15,294 bases of DNA from UBA12078 sp964573565 (GCA_964573565.1 CAZNJV010000012.1:1-15294); one strand, 5' to 3'. Counted from the first letter of the stretch, positions 5,893-13,422 are shown. Notes: generated by a model not told the origin, from the letters alone. Numbers and translations are program-made.

Positions 5893-7995
5893 ATGGATAA
5901 GACAACATATAATATCAAAATGCCAATGGAGCAGATTCGTAATATCGGAATCATTGCTCATATTGACGCTGGAAAAACTACAACAACGGAAAGGCTTTTG
6001 TATTTCACAGGACAGGTTCACAAAATAGGAGAAGTGCATGATGGAGCTGCAACTACAGACTTCATGGTGCAGGAGCAGGAGAGAGGAATCACAATCATGT
6101 CTGCGGCTGTTACGTGTTTCTGGGATTACAACAACAAGAGACATAGAATCAATATCATTGATACACCAGGTCATGTAGATTTTACTGCTGAGGTTGAAAG
6201 ATCACTTCGTGTTTTGGATGGTGCGGCAGTTATCTTTGATGGAAGAAAAGGTGTAGAACCACAATCTGAAACAGTATGGAGACAGGCAAACAAATACAAA
6301 GTCCCAAGAATCTGTTTTATGAACAAGATCAACTTAATAGGTGGTGACTTTGAGCATAGCTTCCAGACTCTCAAAGATAGACTAAGTCCAAAAGCTGTTG
6401 CAGTAACTTTACCAATTGGTAAGGAGCAAGAACTTCACGGTTATGTAGATTTAGTAAAGATGAAAGCTTACACATATGATGGTGTAGATACTCCAACCTT
6501 GAATGAAGTTCCTATCCCTGAGGATATGATGGAGAAAGTTAACAAACGAAGAGAAATGTTAGTAGAGGCATTGGCAGAACAGGATGACGTATTGATGAAT
6601 AAGTTCTTTGAAGGTCAGGAATTAACAACAGATGAGCTATATGCTGCATTGAGAAAGGGTACATTGAATATGAACCTCTTCCCAGTATTGGGTGGAGACT
6701 CTAGAACTGCAATGGCAAAAACATTGTTAGACTACATTACAATATGTCTTCCATCTCCAGTAGATGTTCCACCTGTAAAAGGTATACATCCAAAGACAGG
6801 AGAGGAGATCGAGATGCATCCAGATGAAAATGCACCATTCTCATCTTTGGTCTTCAAGATTGTAAACGATCCACATATTGGAAACCTTTCATATTTCAGA
6901 GTCTACTCTGGAAAGGTAGAGGCAGGATCCTACGTTTTGAACTCAACTAAGAATATTAAAGAAAGAGTAAGTAGATTGGTATTGATGCATGCAGATGATA
7001 GAGAAGATGTGACCTCTCTAAGAGCGGGTGATATCGGAGCTATTGTTGGTCTTAAAGATTCCATCACTGGAGATACTCTTTGTGATGAATCTAAGCCAGT
7101 AATTCTTGAGAAGATTGAATTCGCAGAACCAGTCGTATCTGAAGCTATCGAGCCTGCTACTAAATCTGATGAAGAGAAGATGACAGATGCATTAACCAGA
7201 TTAGTTAAAGAAGATCCTACATTTAGAGTAAATACTAACCAGGAAACAGGTCAAACCATTATCTCTGGAATGGGTGAGCTTCACCTTGAGATCATGGTAG
7301 ATAGATTGAAGAGAGAATTTAATGTCGTTGCAAATGTAGGTAAGCCACAGGTTGCATACAGAGAAACTATCAAGAGAGCTGTTGAGCAGGCAGAAGGTAA
7401 ATATATCAAACAGTCTGGTGGTAAAGGTCAGTATGGTCATTGTTGGTTGAAACTTGAACCTAATGAAGCTGGAAAAGGATTCGAATTCAAGAGTGAAATC
7501 AAAGGTGGGTCTATTCCTAGAGAATATATTGCTCCTATACAGAAGGGTGTTGAAGAAGCTATGAAGTCTGGTGTTATTGCTGGATACCCAGTCGTAGACA
7601 TCAAGGTCACAGTATTTGATGGATCCTACCATGAGGTTGACTCCTCTGAGGCAGCATTTAAAGTTGCTGGATCTATGGCATTCAAAGAAGGTTGTAGATT
7701 GGGTGATCCTATCCTTCTTGAGCCTGTTATGAAGGTAGAAGTAGAGACTCCAGATCAGTATATGGGAGATGTCACAGGATCTCTAAGCAGTAAGAGAGGT
7801 CAGATACAGGGCTCTGAGAGTATCGGCAATGGTATGTCTAAGATTGATGCGATTGTTCCACTATCTGAATTATTTGGTTATACCAATGAATTAAGATCTA
7901 TCACGAGTGGTAGAGGAAGCGCAAACATCGAGCCATCACATTATGCTGAGGTTCCTAGGAACGTTGCAGAGGAAATAGCGGGAAAAACTAAATAG
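5893..7995 (+). CDS. fusA: translation elongation factor G with altered G4 and G5 motifs
   Basis: EF-G is the GTPase that drives translocation of tRNA and mRNA on the ribosome and, with RRF, ribosome recycling. The 700-residue length is normal. The GTPase domain has G1 AHIDAGKT (22-29), G2 RGITI and G3 DTPGHVDF (90-97). G4 reads NKIN (144-147), followed by L rather than R, where nearly all EF-Gs have NKMDR. In the G5 position the usual GSA is GGDSRTA (267-273), so Asp269 stands where Ser is expected if aligned from the preceding PV strand. Domains II-V look ordinary: KIVNDPHIGNLSYFRVYSG, GMGELHLEI, GGKGQYGH, and the domain IV tip region HEVDSSEAAFKVAGSMAFKEG. That argues for a working translocase. 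It has its own promoter and an intrinsic terminator. rpsL and rpsG are not upstream. Confidence 0.97.
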   Translation: MDKTTYNIKMPMEQIRNIGIIAHIDAGKTTTTERLLYFTGQVHKIGEVHDGAATTDFMVQEQERGITIMSAAVTCFWDYNNKRHRINIIDTPGHVDFTAEVERSLRVLDGAAVIFDGRKGVEPQSETVWRQANKYKVPRICFMNKINLIGGDFEHSFQTLKDRLSPKAVAVTLPIGKEQELHGYVDLVKMKAYTYDGVDTPTLNEVPIPEDMMEKVNKRREMLVEALAEQDDVLMNKFFEGQELTTDELYAALRKGTLNMNLFPVLGGDSRTAMAKTLLDYITICLPSPVDVPPVKGIHPKTGEEIEMHPDENAPFSSLVFKIVNDPHIGNLSYFRVYSGKVEAGSYVLNSTKNIKERVSRLVLMHADDREDVTSLRAGDIGAIVGLKDSITGDTLCDESKPVILEKIEFAEPVVSEAIEPATKSDEEKMTDALTRLVKEDPTFRVNTNQETGQTIISGMGELHLEIMVDRLKREFNVVANVGKPQVAYRETIKRAVEQAEGKYIKQSGGKGQYGHCWLKLEPNEAGKGFEFKSEIKGGSIPREYIAPIQKGVEEAMKSGVIAGYPVVDIKVTVFDGSYHEVDSSEAAFKVAGSMAFKEGCRLGDPILLEPVMKVEVETPDQYMGDVTGSLSSKRGQIQGSESIGNGMSKIDAIVPLSELFGYTNELRSITSGRGSANIEPSHYAEVPRNVAEEIAGKTK

Positions 7996-8021
7996 AATTT
8001 CCGACTAATTGAAACTCGAGA

Positions 8022-8048
8022 GGGCAGTCACATGACTGCCCTTTTTTT
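8022..8048 (+). terminator. intrinsic terminator after fusA
   Basis: GGGCAGTCA, a two-base CA centre and TGACTGCCC form a GC-rich 9-bp inverted repeat (in practice about 7 bp with a 6-base loop). A run of seven T follows directly. This is a textbook Rho-independent terminator, 27 bases after the fusA stop. Confidence 0.93.
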
Positions 8049-8084
8049 ATATCCAAAATATTGTGTTAAATTACTACAAACCCC

Positions 8085-8113
8085 TTGCAAGTCGGGCTAC
8101 TTTTTGATAATAT
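8085..8113 (+). promoter_or_regulatory. tuf / S10 operon promoter
   Basis: TTGCAA (8085-8090) and TAATAT (8108-8113) are 17 bases apart, with a TG extension one base before the -10. It sits just after the fusA terminator, so tuf and probably the whole ribosomal-protein operon start here. Transcription should begin near 8120, giving a leader of about 68 bases. Confidence 0.65.
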
Positions 8114-8121
8114 CCATTGCA

Positions 8122-8143
8122 GGTTTGCGAAATTGAGCAAATC
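8122..8143 (+). other. small hairpin in the tuf mRNA leader
   Basis: GGTTTGC and GCAAATC pair as a 7-bp stem (one G-U pair) around the 8-base loop GAAATTGA, within a few bases of the predicted 5' end. It may stabilise the transcript or take part in regulation. No T-run follows, so it is not a terminator. Confidence 0.35.
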
Positions 8144-8187
8144 AGTATATTAGAAAATAATATATTTAATTTATTAACAATATATAA

Positions 8188-9360
8188 ATGGCAGAGTTTA
8201 ACAGAACAAAACCACACATGAATATCGGTACAATTGGTCATGTCGATCACGGAAAGACCACATTAGTAAGAGGTATTCTTAATGCATTCTATCCAGAAGC
8301 TGATAGAGCAAGAATGGTTGATAAACTTGATAAAGACCCTATTTCTAGAGCAAAATCTATTACTATTGCAGTCGCACATGTCGAGTTCGAAACAGAGACA
8401 AGACACTATGCACTAGTCGATTGCCCAGGACATAAGGACTACATCAAGAATATGATCACAGGTGCAGCACAAATGGATGGTGCAATCTTGGTCATTTCTT
8501 CAAATGATGGTGCTATGCCTCAGACTAAAGAGCACTTATTACTTGCAAAGCAGGTTGGTGTTCCTAAGATTGTTGTATTCATCAATAAGTTTGGTGAAGC
8601 AGATGAGGAGATTATCGAACTTATCAAAGCAGACATTCAAGATGCATTGAAGAAATATGGATTTGATGAGAATGCTCCAATCATTGTTGGTGATGCATTG
8701 AAGGCACAGAATGGTGATGAGGAAGGTCTTGCAGCAGCTAGAGAATTGATCAAAGCAGTTGATGAGTATATCCCAATGCCAGAGAGAGATGTTGATAAGC
8801 CATTCTTATTACCTATTGAAGATGTCTTCTCAATTGAAGGTAGAGGAACAGTTGTAACAGGAAGAGTTGAAAGAGGAAAGTTAACACTTGGTCAGGATGT
8901 TGAAGTATTGGGTATGGGTAAGAAGGCTATCAAAACAGCAGCTACAGGAATCGAAATGTTCAACAAGAGCATGAAAGAGTGCGAAGCAGGAGATAATGTA
9001 GGTGTATTGCTAAGAGGTTTGAAGAGAGAGGATGTTGAGAGAGGTCAGGTTGTAGCAGTTGCAGGTTCTGTAGAAATGCATACTGATTTCAAGGCAGAGG
9101 TCTATGTATTGAGCAAAGAAGAGGGTGGAAGACATACTCCATTTGTATCTGGATACAAACCTCAGTTCTATGTAAGAACAGCCGATGTAACAGGTGAAGT
9201 TGTATTGCCAGAGGGTGTTGAAATGGTAGCACCAGGCGATCATACTGAGTTCACAGTAAAACTAGGATCTTCAGTCGTTGTCGAAAAAGGATTAACATTT
9301 GCTATCCGTGAGGGTGGACAAACAGTTGGTCAGGGTATCGTAACTGAGATCTTGAAGTAA
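8188..9360 (+). CDS. tuf: elongation factor Tu with altered G4 and G5 motifs
   Basis: EF-Tu carries aminoacyl-tRNA to the ribosomal A site and hydrolyses GTP on codon recognition. At 390 residues it is near the usual length. G1 GHVDHGKT and G3 DCPGHKDY are present, including the catalytic His in PGH. The rest of G3 and helix B is typical (IKNMITGAAQMDGAILV). Switch I ends KSITI instead of RGITI. G4 reads NKFG (133-136) instead of NKCD, so the guanine-binding Asp is gone. G5 reads GDAL (168-171) instead of GSAL, so an Asp replaces the Ser. Domains II and III look functional: EDVFSIEGRGTVVTGRVERG, YKPQFYVRTADVTG, FAIREGGQTVGQG. The gene leads the S10 operon. The start has no Shine-Dalgarno; it follows an AT-only stretch. 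Confidence 0.97.
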   Translation: MAEFNRTKPHMNIGTIGHVDHGKTTLVRGILNAFYPEADRARMVDKLDKDPISRAKSITIAVAHVEFETETRHYALVDCPGHKDYIKNMITGAAQMDGAILVISSNDGAMPQTKEHLLLAKQVGVPKIVVFINKFGEADEEIIELIKADIQDALKKYGFDENAPIIVGDALKAQNGDEEGLAAARELIKAVDEYIPMPERDVDKPFLLPIEDVFSIEGRGTVVTGRVERGKLTLGQDVEVLGMGKKAIKTAATGIEMFNKSMKECEAGDNVGVLLRGLKREDVERGQVVAVAGSVEMHTDFKAEVYVLSKEEGGRHTPFVSGYKPQFYVRTADVTGEVVLPEGVEMVAPGDHTEFTVKLGSSVVVEKGLTFAIREGGQTVGQGIVTEILK

Positions 9361-9369
9361 GACTTAATG

Positions 9370-9392
9370 GGGGAGAGGCGTTGCCTCTCCCC
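9370..9392 (+). terminator. strong GC hairpin between tuf and rpsJ; partial terminator or processing site
   Basis: GGGGAGAGGC, a GTT loop and GCCTCTCCCC form a perfect 10-bp GC-rich stem right after tuf. The downstream tract (TGTATTATTTAATTAATTT) is T-rich but interrupted, weaker than the fusA terminator. No clear promoter lies before rpsJ. The hairpin probably lowers, rather than ends, transcription into the ribosomal-protein genes, or it protects the tuf mRNA end after processing. Confidence 0.6.
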
Positions 9393-9425
9393 TGTATTAT
9401 TTAATTAATTTAGCTCTTTTAAATA

Positions 9426-9734
9426 ATGGCTAATACTGCAAAAATTAGAGTAAAGTTAAAGGGATATGATTCAATCGTAGTAGATAAGTCCGCTAAAAGC
9501 ATAATCGAGACTGCAATTAGCACAGGTGCAAAGGTTGCGGGTCCAATCCCTATGCCTACCAAGAAAAGAAAAATAGCAGTAAATAGATCGCCATTTATTT
9601 ACAAGAGCTCAATTGAACATTTTGAGATTAATACGCACAAGAGAGTAATAGATATCATTGATCCTACTCCTAAGACCATAGATGCATTACAACATCTTCA
9701 AATGCCTGCCGGAGTTGGTGTCGAAATACAGTAA
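9426..9734 (+). CDS. rpsJ: 30S ribosomal protein S10
   Basis: S10 (uS10) is a head protein of the small subunit and, in many bacteria, also NusE in antitermination complexes. The 102-residue length is normal. Family landmarks are the N-terminal IRVKLKGYDS, the GPIPMPTKK...VNRSPFIYKSS loop, FEINTHKRVIDI, and the end LPxGVxxEI written here as MPAGVGVEI. It is the first gene of the S10 block, 65 bases after tuf. The usual S10-operon leader that L4 binds in enterobacteria has no obvious counterpart apart from the hairpin just upstream. Confidence 0.97.
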   Translation: MANTAKIRVKLKGYDSIVVDKSAKSIIETAISTGAKVAGPIPMPTKKRKIAVNRSPFIYKSSIEHFEINTHKRVIDIIDPTPKTIDALQHLQMPAGVGVEIQ

Positions 9735-9745
9735 TTAAAAATATT

Positions 9746-10336
9746 ATGAAAGCATTAATAGGAATTAAAAAAGGAATGACAAGAGTGATCAACAAGGCCG
9801 GGAAGATGGTTCCTGTTACTGTTGTTGATGTTGCAGGCTGTATGCTTTCATTCAAAGAGCCTATGGGTTTTGAATTAGGATTGGGAGAAAAGAAGAAAAC
9901 TAATAAAGCATTGGCAGGAAAATACAAGGAAGCTAAGAAAGTGCCTTCAATGAGAAGATACTTTAGAGGTGAATTAGCAGTTGAGAATGTAAATATTGGA
10001 GATGAAGTTAAATCTGAGATCTTCGTAGCAGGGGATAAGGTAGAAGTAACAGGTGTATCTAAGGGAAAAGGTTTTGCAGGTGTTGTTAAGAGATGGGGAT
10101 TTAAAGGAGGACCAAGAACTCATGGTCAATCTGATAGATTGAGAGCACCAGGTTCTATCGGTGCAGGTACTGATCCAGGGAGAATCCTCAAAGGTAAGAG
10201 AATGGGTGGAAGAATGGGACAAGAAACAGTAACTTTGAAAAATAGAGAAATAGTTGATATTAAAGACAGTTACCTATTAGTTTCAGGACCAGTTCCTGGT
10301 TCTAATGGAGATGTAATTGCAATATATAGCAAATAA
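9746..10336 (+). CDS. rplC: 50S ribosomal protein L3
   Basis: L3 (uL3) nucleates large-subunit assembly and reaches close to the peptidyl-transferase centre. The 196-residue product opens with ALIGIKKGMTRV. It carries the long central loop of the family, GKGFAGVVKRWGFKGGP, THGQSDR, and RAPGSIGAGTDPGRILKG followed by KRMGGRMG. It is slightly shorter than typical L3 (about 205-210). In the central loop, WGF replaces the more usual H-x-F. It begins 11 bases after rpsJ in an AT-only spacer, without Shine-Dalgarno. Confidence 0.97.
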   Translation: MKALIGIKKGMTRVINKAGKMVPVTVVDVAGCMLSFKEPMGFELGLGEKKKTNKALAGKYKEAKKVPSMRRYFRGELAVENVNIGDEVKSEIFVAGDKVEVTGVSKGKGFAGVVKRWGFKGGPRTHGQSDRLRAPGSIGAGTDPGRILKGKRMGGRMGQETVTLKNREIVDIKDSYLLVSGPVPGSNGDVIAIYSK

Positions 10337-10338
10337 TT

Positions 10339-10938
10339 ATGGAAGAAAAAGTTAAAAAAGCTACAACTAAAGAAACAGAGGTAAAGCTAAACAAGAATGT
10401 TTGGGAATTACCATTCAATGCTGACTTAATAGCACAGGTTCTTTATGTTTACATGAACAACGAAAGAAAAGGTACTTCTAATGCTAAAACTAGAGGTGAT
10501 GTAAGTGGTGGTGGAAGAAAGCCATGGAAGCAGAAAGGTACAGGAAGAGCAAGATCTGGATCTATTAGATCTCCATTGTGGGTTGGTGGTGGTGTTACAT
10601 TTGTTCCTAATAACAAGAACTGGAATAAGAGCATCAACAAGCAGATGGCAAAGAAAGCAACATGTATTATGCTTTCTGAGAGATTGAGAAAAGAAGAGTT
10701 GAGCTTTGTAAGTATGCCAAAAGCAGATGCTAGAAAAGCATTGAACAAACAGATCGGAAAGAAAGCTTTGGTAATATCTGCAAATGAAGAGATCAAGAGA
10801 AATTTAGGAAATGTAGAGATTGTTAAGGTAATAGATCCAATGAAATTGAATGCAAAGCACTTAGTAGAATCTAAGAATATATTAGTAGATCAGGATACTG
10901 TTAAAATTCTGGAGGAAAGATTAACAAATGGAAAATAA
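10339..10938 (+). CDS. rplD: 50S ribosomal protein L4
   Basis: L4 (uL4) binds 23S rRNA domain I and lines the peptide exit tunnel. The signature loop GGGRKPWKQKGTGRARSGSIRSPLWVGGGVTF is complete apart from common substitutions (shown in motif form: RKPWxQKGTGRAR, GSIRSP, WVGGG). The N-terminus has a short Lys/Glu-rich lead before the conserved fold. The C-terminal part is less conserved and ends in an ILEERL helix. The gene starts two bases after rplC (stop-TT-ATG) and its last 11 bases overlap rplW. Confidence 0.95.
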   Translation: MEEKVKKATTKETEVKLNKNVWELPFNADLIAQVLYVYMNNERKGTSNAKTRGDVSGGGRKPWKQKGTGRARSGSIRSPLWVGGGVTFVPNNKNWNKSINKQMAKKATCIMLSERLRKEELSFVSMPKADARKALNKQIGKKALVISANEEIKRNLGNVEIVKVIDPMKLNAKHLVESKNILVDQDTVKILEERLTNGK

Positions 10939-11221
10939 AGAAATTAAATTACAACCTGTTGTTTCTGAGAAAAGCTATAACTTAGCTAATGCTTCGAACA
11001 AATATACTTTCTTGGTAACAAGAGGTTTTAACAAAATTGAAATTGCAAAAGCAGTAGAGAAAAAATACAAAGTACATGTAGAGAAGGTAAATAATGTAGT
11101 AAGACCAGGCCAAAAATATAGAGACTTTAAAACCAATATGTTCTTCAGAAGATCAGATTTGGTTAAGTATGTTGTGACCCTTAAAAAGGGAGATAAAATT
11201 GATGAATTCTTAAATATATAG
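10928..11221 (+). CDS. rplW: 50S ribosomal protein L23
   Basis: L23 (uL23) sits at the exit-tunnel mouth, where trigger factor and SRP dock. The 97-residue length is normal. Recognisable parts are QPVVSEKSYNL, NKYTFLVTRGFNKIEIAKAVEKKY and VEKVNNVVRPGQK, ending in a lysine-rich strand. The start codon lies inside the last codons of rplD, an 11-base overlap. GGAGG at 10911-10915 is one of few Shine-Dalgarno-like sequences in the window, but its 12-base spacing is long and it also encodes a Glu pair in L4, so it may be coincidental. Confidence 0.95.
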   Translation: MENKEIKLQPVVSEKSYNLANASNKYTFLVTRGFNKIEIAKAVEKKYKVHVEKVNNVVRPGQKYRDFKTNMFFRRSDLVKYVVTLKKGDKIDEFLNI

Positions 11222-11223
11222 TT

Positions 11224-12075
11224 ATGTCAGTAAAATCATTCAAACCAAAAACTTCGACATTAAGAGGTACAAAACTAGGAGATAGATCTGGCTTGGAAAA
11301 GAAAAAAGGTCCAAGGAGCTTAACTGTTGCTAAACAACAGAAATCTGGAAGAAATAGTCAAGGTAAGATAACTATCAGACACAGAGGTGGAGGGTTTAAG
11401 AGAAGAATCAGAGTCGTAGATTTTAAGAGAGATAAGTATGGAGTACCAGCAAAGGTTGAAGGTTTCTACTTCGATCCTAATAGAACAGCATTCTTAGCAC
11501 TTTTACAGTATGCAGATGGAGATAAGAGATATATAATTGCTCCTCGTGGAATTAAAATTGGTGATACATTGGTATCTGGAGAACAGGTAGATGTCTTACC
11601 AGGAAATGCCATGAAGATTAAGAATATACCATCTGGAACAGCAGTTCATTGTGTCGAAAGTATCCCTGGAAAAGGTGCAGCCTTCGGAAGATCTGCAGGA
11701 CAGGTAATAATGGTTCAGGGTATTGATCCTACTGGAAACTTTGTACAGATAAAGATGCCATCTGGTGAAATCAGATTGGTATACGCAGATTGTATGGCAA
11801 CTATTGGTCAAGTAGGTAATGAGGATAAGGTAAATGTAAAACTTGGAAAAGCAGGAAGAAAGAGAAACTTAGGATGGAGACCAACAGTAAGAGGTATGGC
11901 AATGCACGCAGTAGAGCATCCACATGGTGGTGGTGAAGGTAAAGGTGTTATCGGTGGTGCTGCAAAAGATATCTGGGGTAACAGAGTTGGAAGAAGAACA
12001 AGAGATAATAAGAGAACTGAGAAGTTTATCATCAAGCGAAGAAGGACTAAGAATAGATCTTTCGCTAAGAAATAA
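11224..12075 (+). CDS. rplB: 50S ribosomal protein L2
   Basis: L2 (uL2) is needed for subunit joining and peptidyl-transferase activity. The 283-residue product has the expected N-terminal region (SVKSFKPKTS, GRNSQGKITIRHRGGGFKRR), the central RNA-binding domain (RVVDFKRDKYGVPAKVEGFYFDP, RYIIAPRGI) and the C-terminal HPHGGGEG with the functionally important His. The text around that motif is AMHAVEHPHGGGEGKGVIGG, where many bacteria have AMNPVDHPHGGGEG. It starts two bases after rplW. Confidence 0.97.
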   Translation: MSVKSFKPKTSTLRGTKLGDRSGLEKKKGPRSLTVAKQQKSGRNSQGKITIRHRGGGFKRRIRVVDFKRDKYGVPAKVEGFYFDPNRTAFLALLQYADGDKRYIIAPRGIKIGDTLVSGEQVDVLPGNAMKIKNIPSGTAVHCVESIPGKGAAFGRSAGQVIMVQGIDPTGNFVQIKMPSGEIRLVYADCMATIGQVGNEDKVNVKLGKAGRKRNLGWRPTVRGMAMHAVEHPHGGGEGKGVIGGAAKDIWGNRVGRRTRDNKRTEKFIIKRRRTKNRSFAKK

Positions 12076-12092
12076 TTTTGAAATATTGAAAT

Positions 12093-12395
12093 ATGTCTAG
12101 ATCATTAAAGAAAGGACCATATACAGACGAAAAATTGATGAAGAAGGTCGCTGTGGCTAGAGAGACAGGTAAATTGTCTCCAATCAAGACATGGGCTAGA
12201 GCTTCCACTATCACACCAGAGATGGTTGGTATGAAGTTCTTGGTATACAACGGTAAAAAACATGAAGAAGTATTGGTTGCAGAGTCAATGATAGGACATA
12301 GATTAGGGGAATTTTCTCCTACAAGAAAGTTTAAAGGTCATGCTAAGAAAGGTAAACTCTCACAGGTTTACGGAAGTAGCGGTAGATTTGAATAA
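12093..12395 (+). CDS. rpsS: 30S ribosomal protein S19
   Basis: S19 (uS19) is in the small-subunit head, contacts S13 and the A-site finger bridge. The 100-residue product matches the family throughout: SRSLKKGPYTDEKLMKKV, IKTWARASTITPEMVG, YNGKKHEEV and the most conserved end GHRLGEFSPTRKFKGH. The C-terminal tail after that (AKKGKLSQVYGSSGRFE) is somewhat longer than in enterobacteria. The spacer before it is 17 bases, AT-rich, with no Shine-Dalgarno. Confidence 0.97.
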   Translation: MSRSLKKGPYTDEKLMKKVAVARETGKLSPIKTWARASTITPEMVGMKFLVYNGKKHEEVLVAESMIGHRLGEFSPTRKFKGHAKKGKLSQVYGSSGRFE

Positions 12396-12412
12396 TTAAT
12401 AAATAGATAAAG

Positions 12413-12754
12413 ATGGAAGAGAAAATAGTAAAAGTAACAGTTAAAGATATTGCACAGTCTCCAACTAAATTAAGGTTGGTAGCTGATGTAGTAAGAGGAA
12501 TGAGAGCAGGTAAGGCTTTGGATTCTATGATGCTCTTAAACAAAAAGGGATCTGATATTGTAAAGAAAGCTCTTCAAACAGGTATTGCTAACGCAAAAGA
12601 TCTTTACAGTGTAGATAAGGATGCATTGATAGTAAAAATGATCTCTGTAGATGAGAGTAAAACACTAAAAAGAGCACAATTTGGATCAAGAGGTAGAGTA
12701 TCTAGAATAAACAAGAGAAGATCACATCTTAATTTAGAATTAAAAGTTAAGTAA
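12413..12754 (+). CDS. rplV: 50S ribosomal protein L22
   Basis: L22 (uL22) has a globular surface domain and a beta-hairpin loop that narrows the peptide exit tunnel. The 113-residue length is normal. Recognised by SPTKLRLVADVVRGMRAGKALD, the IVKKALQTGIANA helix, and the end of the tunnel loop, RAQFGSRGRVSRINKRRSHL. It lies 17 bases after rpsS and two bases before rpsC. Confidence 0.96.
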   Translation: MEEKIVKVTVKDIAQSPTKLRLVADVVRGMRAGKALDSMMLLNKKGSDIVKKALQTGIANAKDLYSVDKDALIVKMISVDESKTLKRAQFGSRGRVSRINKRRSHLNLELKVK

Positions 12755-12756
12755 TT

Positions 12757-13404
12757 ATGGGAAGAAAGGTTAATGCAAACGCAATTAGAATGGGAATAAA
12801 CAAGACATGGGATTCTGTTTGGTATGCAAGCAAGACCCAGTTCCCCAAGATTTTTGCACAGGACCTCAAAATTGAGAAGAAGGTAAGGGACACAATGAAA
12901 GATTCAGGTGTTGATCAGGTCAAGATAATGAGATCTGCAAACAAGATTGAAGTTGTGGCAAATGTAGCAAGACCAGGTGTCGCTATTGGTAGAGGTGGAG
13001 AAGGAATTGATAAGTTGCAGAAAGATCTTAAGAGAATGACTAAGACTGATGTCGAGGTAAAGATAAGAGAAGTAAAGAAAGCGGATATCTCTGCAAAGAT
13101 CATCGCAAGAACAATTGCTGAAGGTATTGAAAGAAGACAACCTTCCAAGCTCTTGATGATGAGTGCAAAGGAGAAAGCAATGATGGCAGGCGCAAAAGGC
13201 TTGAAGATATGGGTATCTGGCAGAATTAATGGAGCTAGCCAAGCAAGAACAGTAAAGGTAAGTGCAGGAACAGTACCAGCACAGACCTTGAAAGCAGATG
13301 TTGATTTCGCTATGGATACAGCAAAGACATTGGATGCAGGATTGATGGGTATTAAAGTTTGGGTCTACAAAGGTAATAAATCTGAAATTACAGAAGAAGA
13401 ATAA
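12757..13404 (+). CDS. rpsC: 30S ribosomal protein S3
   Basis: S3 (uS3) lines the mRNA entry tunnel. The 215-residue product has the N-terminal RMGINKTWDSVWYA segment (matching RLGI.K.W.S.WYA), the type II KH domain with ARPGVAIGRGGEGIDKL (GxxG as GRGG), the ERRQPSKLLM helix and the C-terminal domain KGLKIWVSGRINGASQARTV, plus LKADVDFAMDTA and GIKVWVYKG. After SQART the usual Glu (RTE) is Val. It is joined to rplV by a TAA-TT-ATG junction and ends in an acidic tail (ITEEE). Confidence 0.97.
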   Translation: MGRKVNANAIRMGINKTWDSVWYASKTQFPKIFAQDLKIEKKVRDTMKDSGVDQVKIMRSANKIEVVANVARPGVAIGRGGEGIDKLQKDLKRMTKTDVEVKIREVKKADISAKIIARTIAEGIERRQPSKLLMMSAKEKAMMAGAKGLKIWVSGRINGASQARTVKVSAGTVPAQTLKADVDFAMDTAKTLDAGLMGIKVWVYKGNKSEITEEE

Positions 13405-13422
13405 TATATTTAATAAACAACC

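Noticed and set aside
9670..9927. Minus-strand open frame over the rpsJ/rplC junction
   Set aside because: Both plus-strand genes are certain, and this frame has no promoter or recognisable product.
10911..10915. GGAGG before rplW as a true Shine-Dalgarno
   Set aside because: Spacing of 12 bases is long, it encodes conserved-looking Glu residues of L4, and no other gene here has one, so chance is likely. Kept only as a remark.
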